DNA of 64,000 nucleotides from Chitinophagaceae bacterium (GCA_947446645.1 CANFHA010000008.1:62001-126000); one strand, 5' to 3'; positions 1-12,075 are shown, counted from the stretch's first letter. A program made the numbers and translations. Notes: generated from the sequence alone by a model not told the origin.

Positions 1-167
1 TGTTTTATAGTTGTGATACCTCTGGAATTAAAGACCTAAAGTTAAAGCATCATTACCAATATATCTTAGTGTTGCTTGCTTAAAAATGACTGACTTGCTT
101 TTCGCCGGTTGTTCTTTGGGTATAATGACATAATTACCTGTGTAGAATACTGCTGCAATGAATATGC

Positions 168-584
168 TTAGTAATCGGCAGAGTAAAGATAGAAGTACTT
201 AATGTATATGAAGAGGATCACTGCGGCTATCGTAAACACGATTAGCGGCGCATACATTACCCCTGTTTCTTTATCCCTCGATAGGTTTTGAAGCGGCAAC
301 ATGATCACAAAATTAAAAATGAACATTGCTGCTGCCACACCTATTATATAAGGAAATGCGAAGAGTATGTGTACATAAGAAGTAGGCATCCAGCCCTCTG
401 CCAGTATACCCAATCCGTAAATGAGCAGCAGGTTTATTACTGTAAAATAGATGAGTGAGGAAAAGAGAGCAATGACTTTATTCTGGGTAAACTTGAATAC
501 GATCTTATACAGGTCGGCTATTAACCTTCTCATCTTCTGAACAACTGATTTAAAAAGCACAAGATAGAGTTTTTTCACTATCAC
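168..584 (-). CDS. hypothetical multi-pass membrane protein
   Basis: 138-aa ORF with several hydrophobic segments; no family recognised. Confidence 0.5.
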   Translation of the reverse strand: MIVKKLYLVLFKSVVQKMRRLIADLYKIVFKFTQNKVIALFSSLIYFTVINLLLIYGLGILAEGWMPTSYVHILFAFPYIIGVAAAMFIFNFVIMLPLQNLSRDKETGVMYAPLIVFTIAAVILFIYIKYFYLYSADY

Positions 585-616
585 AACACATTACGCAATA
601 GCAAAAAATATTTTTT

Positions 617-1732
617 ATGGTAAGGACACACAAAACCGGTCATGGTCCGGAACCGGTAATAATAAACGAGCTCAATATCCGTTCAGTCGATCGGGGGCGC
701 AAAGACATTCTTTCCTGGCGTAGCGCACTCTCTGGTGCGGAGTCGGTATATTTCCCCAATCGCTCCCGTCTCTACGATCTGTTTGAAGATGTCGTTCTCG
801 ATGGTCACTTGTCTGGTATTATCGCTAAGCGCATCGATGCAGTACTCAATAAAGATCTGATCTTTCAGTGCAGCGGAAAAAGATGCAGCGCCATGGATGA
901 ACTTATCCATTCGCTGTCTTTCAGGCAGGTTATGCGCACCATTATGGAAACGCAGTTATGGGGCATCTCAGGCATCGAGTTCATACCTGGTCAGCAACTG
1001 TCCTGCCAGCTTATACCACGCAAGCATATAAAACCGGAATCCGGCATCATCGCCTATGAGCAAACAGGTGCCGATGGCATCGCCTATGAGCCGATCGATA
1101 ATGTCTGGATCATTGGCGACCCCAAAGATCTCGGCCTTCTGCTGAAGTGCGCCCCCTATAGTCTCTATAAGCGCGGCGGCCTGTCAGACTGGGCGCAATA
1201 CATAGAGCTGTTTGGCCAGCCGGTTCGCGTTATCAAGTACGATTCATATGACGAACAAACAAAGCTGGAGCTGAAAAAAATACTGGATGAAAGCGGCAGT
1301 TCTCTCTCTATGATGATTCCCCGCCAGGCCGACTTTGAGCTTAAAGATGGTAAGCAAACCAACTGCGACGGCAACCTCCAGCTATCATTTATCAAGGCAC
1401 TCAACGAAGAGATGTCTATCACCATTCTGGGCAATACCGAGACCACAACCAGCAGCTACAGCACCGGGTACGCACAGAGCAAGGTGCACCTGGAGCAGCA
1501 ATACGAGATCACCCGCAGCGATCTTGTGTACACCGCAGCCATGCTCAACAGCCCAAAATTCCTTTCTATACTGCGTGCTTATGGTTACCCTGTCAGTGGT
1601 GGTCTCTTTGTCTTCTCAAAAGATATGGACATCGACTACCTCAAAACAAGGCTCGCTATTGATAAAGAAGTCTCCCAAATGGTCCCGATCAGCGACGACT
1701 ATTGGTACAATACCTATGGTATACCTCGATAG
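617..1732 (+). CDS. DUF935 / Mu gp29-like phage portal protein
   Basis: 371 aa; overall DUF935 pattern (LYDLFEDVVLDGHLSGIIAKRIDAVLNKDL..., ETTTSSYSTGYAQSKVH) recognised from memory. Confidence 0.75.
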   Translation: MVRTHKTGHGPEPVIINELNIRSVDRGRKDILSWRSALSGAESVYFPNRSRLYDLFEDVVLDGHLSGIIAKRIDAVLNKDLIFQCSGKRCSAMDELIHSLSFRQVMRTIMETQLWGISGIEFIPGQQLSCQLIPRKHIKPESGIIAYEQTGADGIAYEPIDNVWIIGDPKDLGLLLKCAPYSLYKRGGLSDWAQYIELFGQPVRVIKYDSYDEQTKLELKKILDESGSSLSMMIPRQADFELKDGKQTNCDGNLQLSFIKALNEEMSITILGNTETTTSSYSTGYAQSKVHLEQQYEITRSDLVYTAAMLNSPKFLSILRAYGYPVSGGLFVFSKDMDIDYLKTRLAIDKEVSQMVPISDDYWYNTYGIPR

Positions 1733-1824
1733 GCTATTTTCTAAAACATTTTTTGAATCACCCAACTGATGTATGAATATATTGTCATATTTTCATATCC
1801 CGTCTCTAACAATACAATGACCCT

Positions 1825-2397
1825 ATGAAACCAATACTCATTTCCATTCTCACATTGATACTTGCAACATCACTGCATGCACAGCAATATCAAATCGGTC
1901 TCAATAGCGAAGCAGTTTTCAGCAGGGACCTACTAGTCTTAGAAGATTACCATAGCAATCAACACATGTTTATTGCAAATACACTTAGCGGCCAGTATGA
2001 TAATCATCATTGGCAGTACGGTTTCAGCGCAGGCTATAGGACCGGTTCTGTTTCGGCTTCATTTTTTACTCCGAGTTTGATCTGTACTTACTCCACTTCT
2101 CCAAAGCCACCGACTTTAGTTACAGTACACGGTTCATTAACAGAAATTCCACTTAGACTGTTTGCCAATCGGAAGGTTACCTTCAAACGCATGGAGCTAT
2201 ACTTTGGGCCATTTCTTGGATATAGTACTGCTAGCGATAAGTACGATGTTGTGGAATCCGGGGTACATAACGTACAGATTTATCACCACAATTGGCTTGT
2301 TGGCGGCATACAGACTGGTGGCACGTACTTCGTTAAAAAGCATTTCGGTATAAATGCAGGCATTACTACAGAATATAATATGTTTTTTCCAATATAA
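1825..2397 (+). CDS. secreted outer-membrane beta-barrel-like hypothetical protein
   Basis: N-terminal signal peptide MKPILISILTLILATSLHAQ; alternating aromatic/polar pattern. Confidence 0.45.
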   Translation: MKPILISILTLILATSLHAQQYQIGLNSEAVFSRDLLVLEDYHSNQHMFIANTLSGQYDNHHWQYGFSAGYRTGSVSASFFTPSLICTYSTSPKPPTLVTVHGSLTEIPLRLFANRKVTFKRMELYFGPFLGYSTASDKYDVVESGVHNVQIYHHNWLVGGIQTGGTYFVKKHFGINAGITTEYNMFFPI

Positions 2398-2670
2398 ATT
2401 ATACCCGTCATTGCTACACTATTACACTAGGCCTTCGTTATAAACTCTGATGGGCAACTCATATACGTACAGTACAGTCCAACAATAAATCCCCCTTTGG
2501 ATTGAGTGGATTGTAGTCCTTAAACACCACATTTTATGGACTCTGCGCAAACTTTTTTTTAAATAGAAAACGTGGATGGGTAATACCTCCAGGCGGGGTC
2601 GGGGGGTGGTTAGCTCGTACCGACTCACAAAAATCCAAATTCCCGATTACCAACTCCTAATCCCCAAACT

Positions 2671-3183
2671 ATGAATTCCCCTTTCGCAAACATCTTCCTT
2701 GCGCTACAGCAGCACATTCAGGCGCAGATCCCCGCTATCACCTATATCGATCAGGATCTCGGCCAGCTCAAACCAGGCATTCGCCCACCCGTAGCCTGGC
2801 CATGTATGCTCATCGATTTCGAAGAGTTCGATTTTGAAAACATGGGCGATAATGTACAGACAGCAAAAGGCACGGTAGTGCTGCGACTAGGTTTCGCGCC
2901 ATACAGCAATACCGGTAGCAACACACCATCTCCATATCTCGAACAAGCACTCGGTTTTTACGATATAGAATGGGCAGTACACCGGGTCAGTCAGGGCTGG
3001 TCACCGGGCGATGACTATGGCCATCTCATCCGCACAAGTGTCACTACTCAAAAACGGCCCGACAACTATCGTGTCCGTGAGCTGCGCTACAGCCTCGCCT
3101 TCCAGGACTACAGCACCAAACCCGGCATACAATATGTACCCGCATCTATAATACTATCCCCTCAGCTGCAGTTCCCTGCCTAG
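2671..3183 (+). CDS. Mu-like prophage tail-associated protein (possible tail terminator) of Bacteroidota phages
   Basis: 170 aa; pattern LQQHIQAQIP..YIDQDLGQL..RPPVAWPCMLIDFEEF..LRLGFAPYS resembles proteins near DUF935 in Bacteroidota Mu-like elements. Confidence 0.45.
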   Translation: MNSPFANIFLALQQHIQAQIPAITYIDQDLGQLKPGIRPPVAWPCMLIDFEEFDFENMGDNVQTAKGTVVLRLGFAPYSNTGSNTPSPYLEQALGFYDIEWAVHRVSQGWSPGDDYGHLIRTSVTTQKRPDNYRVRELRYSLAFQDYSTKPGIQYVPASIILSPQLQFPA

Positions 3184-3236
3184 CAAATAGCTATCCACCC
3201 ACCACATATTTTTACTGCCACAGCCTCGCATACTTA
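3178..3236. repeat. direct repeat copy 1 (second copy about 3610-3668)
   Basis: tgcctagcaaatagctatccacccaccacatatttttactgccacagcctcgca versus tgcctagcaactagctatccacccagcacatatttttactgccacagccacgca. Confidence 0.75.
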
Positions 3237-3609
3237 CCACCCACAACTTATCACTCACCACTTTATACTAAACCGATCAATTTTATCAAAAAGCCTAATC
3301 GTGGGTGTCATGGTGGGTAAACAATTAGCTGCGCCGAGGACTTTCACCATGACAGTGCTCGCTTTCTTGCCTGCGTAGTGGGCATCTTTACTCGCGCTTT
3401 ACGCAACACTTCCCCTCTTGAGAGGGGTTAGGGGTGTGTTTTCTTCACACAATTGAGTATCATCCGCTTACACTACTTATCATTGGCAGCCCCACCAAAC
3501 CATGACCTGCTCAGGTGTTGTACTTGGCTTAAATAGAATCTCAATTGCGTTTTATTATTATAACCTACGACTAACTTCACCATTTGAAATTCGGCCATTT
3601 GTTCTGACT

Positions 3610-3668
3610 TGCCTAGCAACTAGCTATCCACCCAGCACATATTTTTACTGCCACAGCCACGCACACTC
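3610..3668. repeat. direct repeat copy 2 (see 3178-3236)
   Basis: near-identical to 3178-3236, read directly. Confidence 0.75.
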
Positions 3669-3721
3669 AAGACTTATCACTCGCATACTTACGACTCACG
3701 ACTTATGACTTACGACTAACA

Positions 3722-4102
3722 TCACCATTTCAGATGCGGCCATCTGTTCTGAAAAAAATGCACCACCGGCGACTTTTCTTTTAAGAATTGCAGTTGCTCT
3801 GAGTTATCACGCACTATAAACGAAATCGTCGTTGGGGAAAGGAAAAATTCGGTAACCATTTGTCGGAGTATATCCTCAAAACACTTGTTTTTTATAGCCG
3901 CATAGTAGTAATATCTGGCTACAAGGCACTCATTCCGTCTGTCCACCAGGCTGTTATTGCGTCCTTTACGCTTCTCCTTAGTAATGCCGATATCCTTTAT
4001 TATTTCTTTAAATACCTTGTGTCCGCGCATAGATGATAGAGTTTTCACTACAAAGGTAAATACACCCACAATAGCCATCAGTAAAAAACACCAACACAAC
4101 AA
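3722..4102 (-). CDS. hypothetical protein with N-terminal TM segment
   Basis: 126-aa ORF; its 3' end partly duplicated at about 3567-3608. Confidence 0.4.
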   Translation of the reverse strand: MLCWCFLLMAIVGVFTFVVKTLSSMRGHKVFKEIIKDIGITKEKRKGRNNSLVDRRNECLVARYYYYAAIKNKCFEDILRQMVTEFFLSPTTISFIVRDNSEQLQFLKEKSPVVHFFQNRWPHLKW

Positions 4103-4192
4103 TGTGGATAAATCGGTCAGAATGCTTTACCAGCTTACATTTCAGTCATCAAAATGTAGTGTGGATATTTTCTCTTCATTTCGGTATGCAGA

Positions 4193-4735
4193 TTAGTACT
4201 TTTGTAGTCCATCCAGGCTCCTTTTCATCATCACATCCGTCTGGTGGTCTGTGCCTAATACAAATGGGTGAGCACCAAATATTTTAAATCCATACCGCTC
4301 ATAAAATTTTATTGCACCATCGTTACGCTCCCACACACCCAGCCATATCGTATCATGCTGCTTGGCAGTCGCATAAGCCAGGCAGTAGTCCATTAGTGCG
4401 CTTCCCGTTCTTTTGCCCTGGTGTTGCTGCCGCACGTATAGTCGCTCCAGTTCTATTGGGTTCTGCGCATCAAGTCCCTCTGGCCTCTCCTTGGTTCGCA
4501 GCTTGGCATACCCTACTACGGTATTTCCATCCTGTGCAAATAAAAACAGGTTTTCAGTATCTGCCAGCTCGGCTGCAAGTTTCGCTTCGTTCATTTCAGC
4601 GGCCAGGTACAGGTCCATGTCTTCCGGCTTATTCAGCGGCGCAAATTTGTCACAAAATGTCGTCACGCTTAGTTCGGTTAACAGGGTTGCATCTTTAGTG
4701 CCTGCATGCGTTATCATCAGTTTATCCGGGCTCAT
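4193..4735 (-). CDS. GNAT family N-acetyltransferase
   Basis: IELERLYVRQQHQGKRTGSALMDYCLAYA...WLGVWERNDGAIKFYERYGF motif. Confidence 0.9.
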   Translation of the reverse strand: MSPDKLMITHAGTKDATLLTELSVTTFCDKFAPLNKPEDMDLYLAAEMNEAKLAAELADTENLFLFAQDGNTVVGYAKLRTKERPEGLDAQNPIELERLYVRQQHQGKRTGSALMDYCLAYATAKQHDTIWLGVWERNDGAIKFYERYGFKIFGAHPFVLGTDHQTDVMMKRSLDGLQKY

Positions 4736-4852
4736 ACTGCAAATGTATTGCGGATGATAGTGACAGGCGAAACATTTCCATATTAGTTAACGATCTATTA
4801 AAAGCAGATCATCAAAATCCATTTCGTACTACCTTTCGTTATTATTACCGTT

Positions 4853-5374
4853 ATGCGTAACTTCAAATTGATTTCTTTATTCTGCTTCACGCTCCTTTTC
4901 GCGCGCTGCACTAATGCTCAAAACTCAAAAGCCATGACCGAACATAGTAACAATCCATATTATTCCCGCACCGATACCACACCATTGCATGTCAGCGATG
5001 CCGAATGGAAAAAAGTATTATCTCCTGAGGTATATAAAATAGCCCGGGAAAAAGGGACCGAGTACGCCTTTACCGGCAAGTATTATAAGGCAGACACCAA
5101 AGGCATGTACTATTGTGCGGCCTGTGGCAATGCGCTCTTCAAGTCAGATGCCAAGTTTGCGAGCAGTTGCGGTTGGCCCAGTTTCTATGAGTCTATTAGG
5201 CCCACAAGTGTCAGGTACGTGTCCGACAATAGTCATGGTATGCGCCGCACTGAGGTATTATGCGGCCGTTGCGAAGCACACCTGGGTCACATCTTCGATG
5301 ACGGCCCGCCACCCACAGGCCAGCGCTTTTGTATGAATTCCGCCGTCCTCGATTTCGAGCCCGACCAAAAATAA
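4853..5374 (+). CDS. msrB: peptide-methionine (R)-S-oxide reductase MsrB with signal/lipobox-like N-terminus
   Basis: YYCAACGNALFKSDAKFASSCGWPSF...VLCGRCEAHLGHIFDDGPPPTGQRFCMNSAVLDF. Confidence 0.95.
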   Translation: MRNFKLISLFCFTLLFARCTNAQNSKAMTEHSNNPYYSRTDTTPLHVSDAEWKKVLSPEVYKIAREKGTEYAFTGKYYKADTKGMYYCAACGNALFKSDAKFASSCGWPSFYESIRPTSVRYVSDNSHGMRRTEVLCGRCEAHLGHIFDDGPPPTGQRFCMNSAVLDFEPDQK

Positions 5375-5379
5375 AAAAA

Positions 5380-5401
5380 CCGGCATCTGTAAAGATGCCG
5401 G
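5380..5401. terminator. bidirectional rho-independent-like terminator between msrB and gyrB
   Basis: ccggcatc-tgtaaa-gatgccgg flanked by A and T tracts; convergent genes. Confidence 0.8.
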
Positions 5402-5452
5402 TTTCAAAATTTTACTAGTTACTACCACTATACACGCTGACTTACGACTAAC

Positions 5453-7432
<1,980 letters not shown>

Positions 7433-7768
7433 TTATAAGAAAATATTTCGTGGTCAGTAGCCAAAAAGTGAGTTCGCAAACCACCATTGATCTGCTTGTT
7501 TAGGAGTGCGGCACTTGTTGATTGACCTTGTTAAAATGCAGTAAGAAAATCAGTTATTTGACCCGTTTTCTAACCTCACAAAGATAGCCAAAATATAACT
7601 TTTAAACAAGTCACATACTTCTAAAAAATGCTTAAAAAGCGTTGAAAATGGTGAATTGTGGATAAATAGGGGTTAAATATATTTTTCCTGTAAAATCAGG
7701 TTATATAACGCAGCATCTTATTCGTGATCAGCAGAAATATTTGCGTAACCGAACGGTTTCTTATAATT

Positions 7769-7788
7769 TTGTAACTGATTGGTTACAA
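7769..7788. promoter_or_regulatory. candidate operator of the ArsR-type regulator
   Basis: TTGTAAC-tgattg-GTTACAA inverted repeat 17 bp upstream of the ATG; weaker related site gtaaccgaacggtttc at about 7745-7760. Confidence 0.6.
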
Positions 7789-7804
7789 TTAGGAAAAATA
7801 GTAC

Positions 7805-8152
7805 ATGAGAAGAGATGTTTTTCAGGCGATAGCAGACCCTAACCGGAGGGCAATTATTGAGCTTCTTGGGCACAGTCAGCTCACCCCAAATGCCGTTGCC
7901 GCACATTTCGATGTCAGCCGGCCGGCTATTTCAAAGCATATTAAGATACTGGCTGAGTGCGGTTTGGTTATTGTGACACAGCGAGGAAGGGAACGGTACT
8001 ATGAAGCCAATTATAAAGCATTGGGGGAAGTATCAAAATGGGTTGACCAGTACAGGAATTTCTGGGAGAACAAGCTTGACGCGCTTGGCAATTTTCTTGC
8101 GTCAGAAGCAAAAGTGCATAAATCCAAACCACATAAAAACAAACAAAAATGA
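7805..8152 (+). CDS. ArsR-family metalloregulator-like HTH transcriptional regulator
   Basis: VFQAIADPNRRAIIELLGHSQLTPNAVAAHFDVSRPAISKHIKILAECGLV. Confidence 0.92.
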   Translation: MRRDVFQAIADPNRRAIIELLGHSQLTPNAVAAHFDVSRPAISKHIKILAECGLVIVTQRGRERYYEANYKALGEVSKWVDQYRNFWENKLDALGNFLASEAKVHKSKPHKNKQK

Positions 8153-8577
8153 GCACAGAACCATTTGTAATTGAAAGGACCTACAATGCGCCCGTATCTG
8201 CTGTATGGGCTGCCATCTCCCAAAAAGAGAAAATGAAGCAATGGTATTTCGACCTTGCAGAATTCACGGCCGCAGTCCGCTTCGAATTCCGGTTCACCGG
8301 CGGAAGCGAAGACAGGCAATTCGTGCACATCTGCACCGTAACAAGGGTTGAAGAAAATAAAGTGCTGGCATACACATGGCGATACGATGGATACCCCGGG
8401 ATATCCGAAGTCATTTTTGAGCTGTTCGATGAAGGCGATAACACCAGGGTACGGCTGACCCACACAGGTTTAGAAAGCTTCCCGGTAACGCCATTTAAAG
8501 ATTTTGCAAAAGAGAATTTCGCGGCAGGCTGGACACACATTATCGGCACTTCTTTGAAAGAGTACCTCGGGCAGTAA
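8149..8577 (+). CDS. SRPBCC / AHSA1-type domain protein
   Basis: ERTYNAPVSAVWAAISQKEKMKQWYFD...GWTHIIGTSLKEYL; overlaps ArsR stop by 4 nt. Confidence 0.9.
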   Translation: MSTEPFVIERTYNAPVSAVWAAISQKEKMKQWYFDLAEFTAAVRFEFRFTGGSEDRQFVHICTVTRVEENKVLAYTWRYDGYPGISEVIFELFDEGDNTRVRLTHTGLESFPVTPFKDFAKENFAAGWTHIIGTSLKEYLGQ

Positions 8578-8684
8578 AACTTAATTTTTACCGATATTTA
8601 AACCAATAATCAACAGGAGGATCGAAGCCACCAAGCTACATTGTTGGGAGAAATAAGGATAATGCTATCCGGTTTTATGGGGGC

Positions 8685-10754
8685 TTAGGCAGCAGGCAGT
8701 TCAATAAAGAAGCTGCTTCCTTTTCCAGGCTCGCTTTCCGGCCATATCCGGCCGTTGTGCGCCTGCACTATCTGCTTGCAGATAGACAGGCCCAGGCCGA
8801 ATGATGGCTCGCCTGCAGTGCCTTCCCTTTTAGCTGTTGTGAACGTATTAAAGATCAGCGGCAGCAGTTTGTCAGGAATTCCTATGCCCGGGTCTTTAAC
8901 TTCGATCAGGATATGCCCATTCTCATTTTTAGCGGATATAGTGATAGCAGAATTTGCCGGGCTGAATTTGATGGCATTGCTCATTAAGTTGCCCAGTACA
9001 CGCTTCATTTTTTCCTTGTTCACATTAGCGTAAAGGGGCCCATTGGGCAACGATATACTGATCGTCTGCTGCTTATCATTTGCTTTGAACCTTAAGGAGC
9101 TTACCGACTCGTTTATGAGCTCGTTTATATCACCACGCTCTTTCTTTATCACCGTTCCCAGTTCCGTATCACCGCTGAATTCAAGCAACTCGCCGATGAG
9201 TATCATCGCGCTTTTCGATGCGCTCAGCACCATGTCCAATGGCTCTTTGATAGCGTCATCCATAGCTTCCTGTTGTATCATTGTACCGGCCATGGTTATT
9301 ACACTTATTGGGTTTCTGAGGTCATGCGCTACAATATGCAATATGTTGTCCATGTCATGGTTGCTTTGCCTCAGCTTGTCTGTTGTAAGCTCCAGTTGTT
9401 TTTTCTGCTCTCTTATGCGTGTGTTGAGCAATGTCAGTTTCTGTATATTTCGTTTACTCCTGTTGTAGTTGATATATCCCAAAACGATGATCGCAGCAAG
9501 CAGAACAGCCAGGCCTAAAGCTACACCAAGGTATAGGTAGTGCATCTGGTTTTGCTTTTGCAGCATAGTTATATCAAAGGATTGCTGATTATCCTTCAAT
9601 TCCTTGTTTACATCATTCTGCAGTTGGTCCTTTTCCTTCTCCCACAAAGAGTCGCGCTGCAGGGCAAATTCGCGGTAGTACTTAAACGCCTGGTCCGTAT
9701 TTCCGGTTTTGTCGTAGTACTGGTACATAAGTTCCTTCCAATCGGTAACGGCGCCCAGGCTATGCGAAATGGTGTCCATTTCCGCCCGCAGATCGGTCAG
9801 TGTGCTGTAAAGCGCCGTTAAGTCATTTTTCTTAAGATAGGCTTTCGCAAGTTTTATATGGGTGAGCACTGCATCCTGGTTGTCATAATGCGGCTGTATA
9901 TTGATATTGTAGCTTTTTCGTAGTAATGAAATGGCCGAATCCACGTCACCGTTTGCTAACAGCACACCACCCTTATTACCATACACCACAGCCTGCGCGC
10001 GCCGGGTAAGCGGCACACTCACGGCTTTGAAATTCTGGGAAATGAACGCAATTGTAGAATCGTAGTAGAACAAAGCGCTATCGGGCTTGTTCATATGCTC
10101 ATAACAGAGCGCTATATCGTCCAGAATTTCCTGCAGAGACACGTACGTCTGGTTATTACAGTAGCTACGATATTTAAAAGTTGACTTAAAGAAGTCTGCT
10201 GCTTCGCGATATTTTTTTTGCTTGTAAGATATCATGGCAAGGCCATAATAGTAGACCTCGCGTGAGCAGGAATCAGAAGATGCTTCTCCAGCCTGGCGGG
10301 CCATAAAAAAGTAGTTGTACGACTGGCTGAAGTGGTTTGTGGCAAATAATAACCTGGCTTTTGCAACCAGGGCATTTACATATCCGGATTCTATCTCTTT
10401 CTGATACCTGTTGCGCTCTATGATCTCCAGGGAGCTATCGGCATAGAGCAGGCCGGTATCGTATATGCCGGAGAGGTAGTAATCCATGCTTTTAGATGAA
10501 TAAACTAAGGATAGGCATAGTGGTGTGGTCACCCTGTTTTTTGCATAAAAAGAGTCAATGTTCCGGATAATGCCTTTACCGTCTGCTACTTCACCCCTCG
10601 TATATAGCTGATACTGCCCCTCAAAAAACGTTTTACAGCGCAAATCGCCACGCGACAGGCCAGGCTCTCTTTTACATGCGGCCATTAGTAAAACAATGGC
10701 AACAGCAAGCAAGATTGGTATTAAAAATAAAATATTTCTGTTATAAAACTTCAT
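8685..10754 (-). CDS. TPR-containing sensor histidine kinase
   Basis: HDLRNPISVI H-box, N-box NAIKFSPANS, G-boxes DPGIGIPDKLL / GLGLSICKQIVQAHNGRI; lipoprotein-like N-terminus. Confidence 0.92.
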   Translation of the reverse strand: MKFYNRNILFLIPILLAVAIVLLMAACKREPGLSRGDLRCKTFFEGQYQLYTRGEVADGKGIIRNIDSFYAKNRVTTPLCLSLVYSSKSMDYYLSGIYDTGLLYADSSLEIIERNRYQKEIESGYVNALVAKARLLFATNHFSQSYNYFFMARQAGEASSDSCSREVYYYGLAMISYKQKKYREAADFFKSTFKYRSYCNNQTYVSLQEILDDIALCYEHMNKPDSALFYYDSTIAFISQNFKAVSVPLTRRAQAVVYGNKGGVLLANGDVDSAISLLRKSYNINIQPHYDNQDAVLTHIKLAKAYLKKNDLTALYSTLTDLRAEMDTISHSLGAVTDWKELMYQYYDKTGNTDQAFKYYREFALQRDSLWEKEKDQLQNDVNKELKDNQQSFDITMLQKQNQMHYLYLGVALGLAVLLAAIIVLGYINYNRSKRNIQKLTLLNTRIREQKKQLELTTDKLRQSNHDMDNILHIVAHDLRNPISVITMAGTMIQQEAMDDAIKEPLDMVLSASKSAMILIGELLEFSGDTELGTVIKKERGDINELINESVSSLRFKANDKQQTISISLPNGPLYANVNKEKMKRVLGNLMSNAIKFSPANSAITISAKNENGHILIEVKDPGIGIPDKLLPLIFNTFTTAKREGTAGEPSFGLGLSICKQIVQAHNGRIWPESEPGKGSSFFIELPAA

Positions 10755-10813
10755 GTTTAGTGCAATGACTATCAGAGCCAAATGTACGTCGGCATAATAA
10801 CGAATTCATAAAA

Positions 10814-11992
10814 TTAAAAACCAGCACCAATGCCTATCTCACCAAACTCGGCAATTATCTTATGTGTTTTTAGCAAGGCAGAGACAAAAAGTTCTTTAAT
10901 GGGCCCGTGCTCCTTTTGCACCAGGTAGAAGTTGCCACCAATTTTCTCATAGTAGGCATCTTGCTTCAGGTAGGCCTGGTGGGTGTACACACCCAGCTGA
11001 AAAACTACCCCCAGCCGGCCCAGCAAAAATTCATTACCTATGAAAACTGCGCTTTTGTAAGAGTTTTGTTGTTCGGAGCCCGGATCTATTTCATTGTTAC
11101 GTAAAAAAGCATAGACATCGGTATGGTATGAGTAATCCATACCTGCAAACATCTTATTCTTGCTAAGCCAGCGCCTGCTCACATAGCCGGTAGCTATGTA
11201 TACCGGGTACAGCGGACCCGCTGGCGCTTCGCTTGATACCAGCGACATAGTAAGCCGCCCCTGCACCAGCCACCTGTTCTTAAGCGAGGGTAATTTGCGC
11301 TCAATATGAGGCGGACGTGATGTAACCGGGAAGTACCGGATACCTATATGAGCACCATAAGTGTTAACGCCGAGGTTCGGCTTGTGGTAAGAGGCATCGG
11401 AAATATGGTTAAAATTGGCTCCCAGCTGTATATCCCAGTGGCGGTTGGCGTGAAAACGCAGATCGGTGGCCAGCGAAAAAAAGTCGTTGATATGGCTTCC
11501 GATGGCCACATTCAGCGTATCAACCGGGTCAACGCGGCTATAACGACGCGATACATACCCGATACCATCCCCTATCCTTAGCGTCCATTCTACCCATTTC
11601 CCTTTTATAAGGGGCAGTTCGATGTTAGGATAAACGCCAATGCACCGGCCGTAAATAGAATCTATACCGTAGTTCAGATAGGTAATACCAATACCTACCG
11701 TCGGGTATCTTCGCCTTTGCTCCCATGCTTTTTTACCATAGGTATGCAGCATCAGGTTCACATCAAGCCCGGTTGAGCGCTGCGGCAGCGGCACCGTAAA
11801 CTTGGCTTCATGCTTGTACACCTTTTCTGCAAGTATATTCGCCTCTATACCGAAGCCGGACCATGGCGCAACACCAGTAACACTTTCCTGCGCCTGGCAC
11901 CAGTGTGGCAGGAACAATAGCAGATAGCCTGCAAGTAAAATTTTATTTATTGGCCGAATAAGTAAGAATAACTTAGAATAACTACCAGTCAT
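10814..11992 (-). CDS. acyloxyacyl hydrolase / PagL-like outer-membrane protein
   Basis: NRHWDIQLGANFNHISDASYHKPNLGVNTYGAHIGIRYF; signal peptide ending WCQAQ; start trimmed to MTGSYS. Confidence 0.65.
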   Translation of the reverse strand: MTGSYSKLFLLIRPINKILLAGYLLLFLPHWCQAQESVTGVAPWSGFGIEANILAEKVYKHEAKFTVPLPQRSTGLDVNLMLHTYGKKAWEQRRRYPTVGIGITYLNYGIDSIYGRCIGVYPNIELPLIKGKWVEWTLRIGDGIGYVSRRYSRVDPVDTLNVAIGSHINDFFSLATDLRFHANRHWDIQLGANFNHISDASYHKPNLGVNTYGAHIGIRYFPVTSRPPHIERKLPSLKNRWLVQGRLTMSLVSSEAPAGPLYPVYIATGYVSRRWLSKNKMFAGMDYSYHTDVYAFLRNNEIDPGSEQQNSYKSAVFIGNEFLLGRLGVVFQLGVYTHQAYLKQDAYYEKIGGNFYLVQKEHGPIKELFVSALLKTHKIIAEFGEIGIGAGF

Positions 11993-12062
11993 AATGTCTG
12001 AAACAAATATACTTACTAAAGGGGAAACTCCATTATTAACAGGGTTATGAGGTGGTTTTATG

Positions 12063-12070
12063 TACCTTTG
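12063..12070 (+). promoter_or_regulatory. Bacteroidota -7 motif TAnnTTTG
   Basis: TACCTTTG ending 5 nt before ATG 12076. Confidence 0.35.
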
Positions 12071-12075
12071 CGGCA

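Noticed and set aside
683-910. Antisense ORFs overlapping conserved genes (e.g. 683-910, 1165-1446, 8011-8463, 9043-9468, 12704-13000, 14540-14977, 29361-29806, 43794-44408)
   Set aside because: They lie opposite strong coding genes, have no recognisable domains and are explained by codon composition of the sense gene.
3400-3450. cccctcttgagaggggttaggggtgtgtt as a terminator or novel element
   Set aside because: Similar low-information sequences are common in Bacteroidota intergenic DNA and no adjacent gene end supports a terminator call.
3660-3720. Short tandem-like units as a CRISPR array
   Set aside because: Period is about 7 nt with diverged units and no spacers; not CRISPR. Reported as heptamer-periodic tract.
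7658-7666. DnaA-box-like TGTGGATAA near gyrB (also 4103, 28343 and TTATCCACA at 38713) as a possible oriC
   Set aside because: Single, widely spaced boxes with no cluster, no dnaA gene and no DNA-unwinding element; not enough to call an origin.
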